In this document: positions 7,414-9,603 of the stretch, one piece after another
How positions within the stretch are numbered: the first letter of the stretch is position 1
How the letters are laid out: each line of letters starts with the position of its first letter
Assembly (NCBI GenBank): GCA_900556615.1
Contig: USPP01000036.1
Span: 1-9,603 of the forward strand
DNA length: 9,603 nucleotides
Direction: 5' to 3'
From: an uncultured Eubacteriales bacterium
GTDB lineage: Bacteria; Bacillota; Clostridia; Oscillospirales; CAG-272
The notes under the pieces: model-generated
Told to the model about the DNA's origin: nothing
What the model saw: the letters and a program-made list of their open reading frames with translations, nothing else
Databases searched by the model: none
Program-made: the position numbers and the translations under genes

Positions 7414-7420
7414 TTGTCAA
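7392..7420 (-). promoter_or_regulatory. Sigma-A promoter of the lipid operon
   Basis: On the minus strand a perfect -35 TTGACA (7420-7415) is followed by a 17-base spacer and a -10 TACAAT (7397-7392), one mismatch from consensus. Transcription would begin near 7385 and give a leader of about 50 bases before the padR ATG at 7334. No other comparable promoter was seen between the operon genes, so this one may drive all eight. Confidence 0.85.
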
Positions 7421-7490
7421 TATTCCGATTCGCTTTTCTTTGAATTTTACAAATATTTTTTCTTATTTCATTAAATTTTTATTTTGAGTC

Positions 7491-7519
7491 TTGACTTTAA
7501 TGCTAAAATAAAGTAAAAT
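7491..7519 (+). promoter_or_regulatory. Sigma-A promoter facing the tRNA-Pro region
   Basis: On the plus strand TTGACT (7491-7496), a 17-base spacer and TAAAAT (7514-7519) form a near-consensus promoter in A/T-rich DNA, divergent from the operon promoter. It probably was the original tRNA-Pro promoter; the first sequence it now meets is a broken tRNA copy at 7559. Confidence 0.65.
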
Positions 7520-7558
7520 ATATGGGTAATATAATTTAATGCAGTTTTATTGGAACAT

Positions 7559-7590
7559 GGCAATGGTAGCGCGCCTGCTTTGGGAGCAAA
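7559..7590 (+). pseudogene. tRNA-Pro(UGG) fragment, copy 1
   Basis: The stretch GGTAGCGCGCC followed by TGCTTTGGGAGCA is the D-arm 3' side and anticodon arm of a bacterial tRNA-Pro with anticodon TGG (loop 7579-7585). The acceptor 5' strand is not recognisable, the anticodon stem keeps only its three inner pairs, and no variable loop, T-arm or acceptor 3' strand follows. It cannot be a working tRNA. Confidence 0.7.
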
Positions 7591-7615
7591 TAACCCACCT
7601 CACCTTGCAAAAATC

Positions 7616-7656
7616 AAAAAACGCCGAAATCCCTTGTAAATGTTGATTATTTCGGC
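7616..7656 (-). terminator. Minus-strand Rho-independent terminator inside the first tRNA scar
   Basis: GCCGAAAT at 7623-7630 pairs perfectly with ATTTCGGC at 7649-7656. Read on the minus strand the hairpin is followed at once by six T (7621-7616). No minus-strand gene remains upstream of it in this scar, which fits a leftover of a lost gene. Its loop of 18 bases is long for a terminator. Confidence 0.5.
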
Positions 7657-7704
7657 AGTATCAGTTTTTCATCTTTCCCCACTTTCAGCGGTCTGACCAC
7701 ATGT

Positions 7705-7734
7705 TTGACCACTGACAAAAAAATTCAATATTTT
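7705..7734 (+). promoter_or_regulatory. Promoter-like site upstream of tRNA-Pro fragment 2
   Basis: TTGACC (7705-7710), 18 bases and TATTTT (7729-7734) would start transcripts near 7741, right before the tRNA fragment at 7743. The -35 lies in a 21-base motif that recurs at 7882-7902 upstream of the intact tRNA. Confidence 0.45.
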
Positions 7735-7742
7735 AACCGTTT

Positions 7743-7792
7743 CGGGATGTAGCGCAGTTGGTAGCGCGCTTGGTTTGGGAGCTAAAGGTCGC
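7743..7792 (+). pseudogene. tRNA-Pro(UGG) 5' portion, copy 2
   Basis: The sequence has a well-preserved tRNA-Pro 5' acceptor strand (CGGGATG), a D-arm with matching GCGC stems and an anticodon loop TTTGGGA (7774-7780). After the loop the anticodon stem fails (GCTAA against CTTGG) and there is no GTTCGA T-loop and no acceptor 3' strand; the DNA that follows is unrelated. It is therefore a 5' half, not a full gene. Confidence 0.8.
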
Positions 7793-7894
7793 TACCCGAT
7801 CCCCTCTTCAAAAAAGCGAGGAAACGCGAGAAAAACGGAGGAAAAACGAGCATTTGCCGTTTGACCTACCCCCGCAAAAGTGGTTTGACCACAA

Positions 7895-7922
7895 TTTTGA
7901 CCAGTTCTGTGAGAACTACAAT
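7895..7922 (+). promoter_or_regulatory. Possible promoter of the intact tRNA-Pro
   Basis: TTTTGA (7895-7900), 16 bases and TACAAT (7917-7922) lie about 20 bases before the tRNA start. The -35 is a weak match. Without it the tRNA would have to be read through about 400 bases of scar from the promoter at 7491. Confidence 0.4.
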
Positions 7923-7942
7923 TTCATAAGTTTTTTCACCTT

Positions 7943-8018
7943 CGAGGTGTAGCTCATCTGGTAGAGCGCCTGGTTTGGGACCAGGAGGCACGGAGTTCGA
8001 GTCTCCGCACTTCGACCA
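7943..8018 (+). tRNA. tRNA-Pro (anticodon TGG)
   Basis: A complete 76-base tRNA folds without a mismatch: acceptor CGAGGTG with CACTTCG (one G-T pair), D stem GCTC/GAGC, anticodon stem CCTGG/CCAGG around TTTGGGA (anticodon TGG at 7976-7978), T stem CGGAG/CTCCG around TTCGAGT, discriminator A and an encoded CCA at 8016-8018. It is the only intact copy of three in tandem. Its acceptor and D stems differ from the two broken copies, so it is not simply their parent. Confidence 0.97.
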
Positions 8019-8021
8019 AAT

Positions 8022-8075
8022 AAGAACGAAAGTTATGATACCAAAGGTATTGCAACTTTCGTTCTTTTCTTTTTA
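8022..8075 (+). terminator. Rho-independent terminator of tRNA-Pro
   Basis: A 13-base perfect stem (8022-8034 with 8054-8066) is followed by TTCTTTTTA. The loop holds a small inner hairpin, ATACC/GGTAT. It starts four bases after the tRNA CCA. Confidence 0.9.
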
Positions 8076-8125
8076 TCAAAAACACCCATAGTACAAGGCT
8101 TTTTGGCTATGCGGCAAAAAAGTAT

Positions 8126-8303
8126 AGTTTCATTGTCTTATCCTCCGGCACTCATTTCGATGCTTTTTAGGGGTGTTTTGACACCTTGCAGCGATGCGGA
8201 AATTCACAATGAAACTTTTCTCAAAAGAATAATTTCATTGTGAATGAGATTAGTTTCATTGTGGGAGAAACGTTTCATTGTCAAAAAGAATAGTTTCAGC
8301 GTG
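8126..8303 (+). repeat. Iteron-like TTTCATTGTG boxes
   Basis: The core TTTCATTGT occurs at about 8126-8136, 8231-8242, 8252-8263 and 8271-8282, with a degenerate copy TTTCAGCGTG at 8292-8303 and an inverted copy at 8205-8216. The last four direct copies start 21, 19 and 21 bases apart, about two helical turns, so a protein could bind all on one face. The units also share some flanking bases (AAAAGAATA before two of them). This is the main content of the 464-base gene-free stretch 8076-8539. Iterons of a mobile-element replication or partition site, or operators of a lost regulator, are both possible. Confidence 0.75.
8202..8245. repeat. 13-bp inverted repeat within the box array
   Basis: 8202-8214 and 8233-8245 are perfect reverse complements, separated by 18 bases, each made of one TTTCATTGTG box plus flanking AAT. 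Neither strand has a T-run directly after it, so it is more likely a protein-binding dyad than a terminator. Confidence 0.7.
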
Positions 8304-8343
8304 AAAAAACAGCCCTTACTACCGCTTGAGTAGTAGGGGCTGT
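8304..8343 (-). terminator. Minus-strand Rho-independent terminator
   Basis: A 14-base stem (8309-8322 with 8330-8343, one G-T pair) closes a seven-base loop, and on the minus strand it is followed by six T (8309-8304). It lies about 200 bases after the stop of the coiled-coil gene and probably ends that transcript. Confidence 0.85.
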
Positions 8344-8354
8344 AATGTATTATA

Positions 8355-8414
8355 TTATGCCTCGCAGGCTTTTTTAGCTTTGTTTGCCGTGAACCATGAT
8401 AGTATAGCGGTCAC
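8355..8414 (-). CDS. Possible 19-residue micro-ORF
   Basis: A GTG at 8414 is preceded by GGAGG (8424-8420) at a five-base spacing and opens a 19-codon frame ending in TAA (8357-8355), with residues TAILSWFTANKAKKACEA after the start. A second 19-codon frame, ATG 8433 to TAA 8374 (MKAGGQSDRYTIMVHGKQS), overlaps it without a clear ribosome binding site. Both lie between the coiled-coil gene and its terminator. Neither matches a family I can name, and chance is a real alternative. Confidence 0.25.
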   Translation of the reverse strand: MTAILSWFTANKAKKACEA

Positions 8415-8539
8415 TTTGACCTCCAGCTTTCATTGCTGCCGCTTCCCAAAGTTCTCCATCCCAATGTAGCAAATCCGGTCTGCATGTTCATGTGATTTGC
8501 AGAGAACCGTATCCGCATGACTTTGCTAAAGAAAGGTTT

Positions 8540-9603
8540 TTATTTTGTCAGGAGTTTTTTCTTGAACAGCAAAAGCAGCAGTACGACATTTCCGAGCAAG
8601 GAAACGCTTCCGATGCACAACCCGACGATGGTAATGATCCGGATGATATCCGTCGCTTCCCGCTGAGTGCTGTCGACAGTATTCAGCGTCTGAATGGCGG
8701 TATTGTTGATCTCGTCCCGATCCTCAATCTGCACCTTCAAAGCTGCCAGTTCGGCACGCAGAGTGTCGATATCCTCTTTATGCTTAGCTTCCAGCTCGGC
8801 ACGCAGAGTGTCGATATTCTCCTTATGCTTAGCTTCCAGCTCAGCACGCAGAGCGTCGATATCTCTCTTGAGCATCTCGTCCGCCAGCTTGTAGGCAGCT
8901 TCCAGAGCGGCGTTCAGCGTGTCGATTTTGCTGTTGAGCTGCTCCACCTCTTCCGCCATGGCGCTCTCCAGCTCTTTTTTGGTCGCATCCAAATCAGCCT
9001 TCACCTGTTCGATAGCTGCCAGCAGCGCGTCATCCGCTTCAATCATCGTCTGTTTCAAAGCGGCAAGCTCTTCGGACAGAGCGTCGATATCCGCTTTCAA
9101 GAGGGCATCCGCGTTGGTGTAGGCGGTCGTCAAATTGCCGACGGCTTCCGTCAGATTCTCATCGGTCGCCTTGCTCAGGTCATCGATTGCTTTGGTCAGA
9201 TCCGCATTGACCTTGTCAATCGCTTTCTGCAGCGCGGCGTCCGCTTCTGTCATAGCGTCACTCAGAGCTTCCTGTGCAGCTTCCAAATCATCCGCTTGGG
9301 ATTTCAACAGCTCGTCGGCCGCCTGATAAGCTACTATAAGATCCGCAATCGCAGCCTCCAAGTCGCTGCCCTGTTCCTCAAGTTCTGTGGTAAGAGTGTC
9401 AACCTTATCCTGCAGCTCCTGTAGCAGAGCGCTGACCTCCTTGTCGCTCATGGCAAACAGGCAATATACCTCGTTGGAGGGCACACCTCTCGTACCTCCA
9501 ATACCTCCCATCATCTTGTCTTCGCGATAAGGGATGACCGTAAACGTGGCGCCCGTCGCTGAATACCCGCTGACATCAATGGTAATCGAGCGTTCCACCT
9601 TAT
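8540..9603 (-). CDS. Repetitive coiled-coil protein with C-terminal membrane anchor, N-terminus beyond the window
   Basis: The frame is open to the right edge. A GTG at 9598 could be a start but no ribosome binding site is visible before it, and the sequence there (VERSITIDVSGYS, TFTVIPYRED) looks like beta strands of a larger domain, so I treat the gene as partial. Numbering from that GTG, residues about 50-318 are an Ala/Leu/Glu/Asp/Lys-rich coiled coil. Residues about 319-345 form one membrane helix, followed by the basic tail KKKLLTK, so the coil probably lies outside with its C-terminus in the cytoplasm. Internal repeats are visible: AY..ADxLLK at 90, 159 and 235, EAD.AL..AI at 118 and 187 (69-residue period), and IDTLRAELEAKHKE twice in tandem. 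Function is unknown; a surface stalk or phage-like/adhesin fibre are possibilities. GC content looks clearly higher than in the lipid operon. Confidence 0.8.
   Translation of the reverse strand, partial: KVERSITIDVSGYSATGATFTVIPYREDKMMGGIGGTRGVPSNEVYCLFAMSDKEVSALLQELQDKVDTLTTELEEQGSDLEAAIADLIVAYQAADELLKSQADDLEAAQEALSDAMTEADAALQKAIDKVNADLTKAIDDLSKATDENLTEAVGNLTTAYTNADALLKADIDALSEELAALKQTMIEADDALLAAIEQVKADLDATKKELESAMAEEVEQLNSKIDTLNAALEAAYKLADEMLKRDIDALRAELEAKHKENIDTLRAELEAKHKEDIDTLRAELAALKVQIEDRDEINNTAIQTLNTVDSTQREATDIIRIITIVGLCIGSVSLLGNVVLLLLLFKKKLLTK
8753..8866 (-). repeat. 45-bp tandem repeat in the coiled-coil gene
   Basis: Units 8753-8797 and 8798-8842 differ at two bases; a partial third unit runs to about 8866 before diverging. 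Each encodes 15 residues with the core LRAELEAKHKE. The near identity points to recent duplication and makes the unit number likely to vary between strains. Confidence 0.85.

Larger units (their letters stand above)
7690..7902 (+). repeat. Direct repeat of a 21-base motif preceding each tRNA-Pro copy
   Basis: A 21-base motif at 7690-7710 recurs at 7882-7902 with three mismatches; both contain TGACCACA and a second TTTGACC or TTTTGACC. Each lies 102-105 bases after a broken anticodon loop and 40-53 bases before the next tRNA start, so the two intervals have the same plan. The shared motif may supply the tRNA promoter -35. Confidence 0.65.

Noticed and set aside
7758..7952. A 64-codon plus-strand open frame across the second tRNA scar
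   Set aside because: It begins inside a tRNA fragment and runs into the intact tRNA; no start signal or recognisable domain.
8231..8303. A CRISPR array
   Set aside because: The repeated unit is only about 10-12 bases with 9-10 base gaps, far too short for repeats and spacers, and one copy is inverted.
8358..8376. A plus-strand terminator (GCCT-CGC-AGGC followed by six T)
   Set aside because: The stem is only four to five pairs with a three-base loop, and there is no plus-strand gene before it.
8492..9424. A 310-codon open frame on the plus strand
   Set aside because: It is the mirror of the repetitive coiled-coil gene; its Ser/Gln/Leu-rich repeats only reflect those on the other strand, which has a membrane anchor and a terminator.

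Overview
The window looks like chromosomal DNA from a Gram-positive anaerobe, most likely a Clostridia-type gut Firmicute. The reasons are strong AGGAG-type ribosome binding sites on most genes, a moderate-to-low GC content with A/T-rich intergenic DNA, a PadR regulator paired with a DUF1048-like membrane protein, and a tRNA gene that encodes its own CCA end. The taxonomic call is an inference.

Positions 1-7420 hold one long leftward (minus-strand) operon. Read in transcription order it encodes a PadR repressor, a four-helix membrane protein, a CAT/E2-fold acyltransferase-like protein, a fatty-acid AMP ligase, a serine-palmitoyltransferase-like alpha-oxoamine synthase, a short-chain dehydrogenase/reductase, an acyl carrier protein and a second fatty-acid AMP ligase that runs off the left edge. 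Genes overlap or lie 13-29 bases apart. A consensus-quality sigma-A promoter (TTGACA, 17 bases, TACAAT) at 7392-7420 is studded with GTAC half-sites that could be the PadR operator. Together the genes look like a sphingolipid-type pathway: two ligases activate fatty acids onto the ACP or CoA, the synthase condenses an acyl thioester with an amino acid to a 3-keto amino lipid, the SDR reduces the ketone, and the CAT-like protein is a candidate for N-acylation. Known bacterial sphingolipid loci are mainly in Bacteroidota and Proteobacteria, so this arrangement is the most interesting item here. The enzyme families are clear; the product is inferred.

Positions 7421-8075 form a tRNA-Pro neighbourhood on the plus strand: a promoter, two broken tRNA-Pro 5' halves spaced 195-200 bases apart and each cut just after the anticodon loop, and then one intact tRNA-Pro(UGG) with a strong terminator. 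This looks like serial scars of integrative elements that use the tRNA-Pro anticodon region.

Positions 8076-8539 have no convincing gene. They hold an iteron-like set of TTTCATTGTG boxes (four at 19-21 base spacing, one outlier, and one inverted copy making a 13-bp palindrome), a minus-strand terminator and one or two possible micro-ORFs. Positions 8540-9603 encode the C-terminal part of a long, repetitive coiled-coil protein ending in a transmembrane helix, visibly more GC-rich than the operon; its N-terminus lies beyond the right edge.
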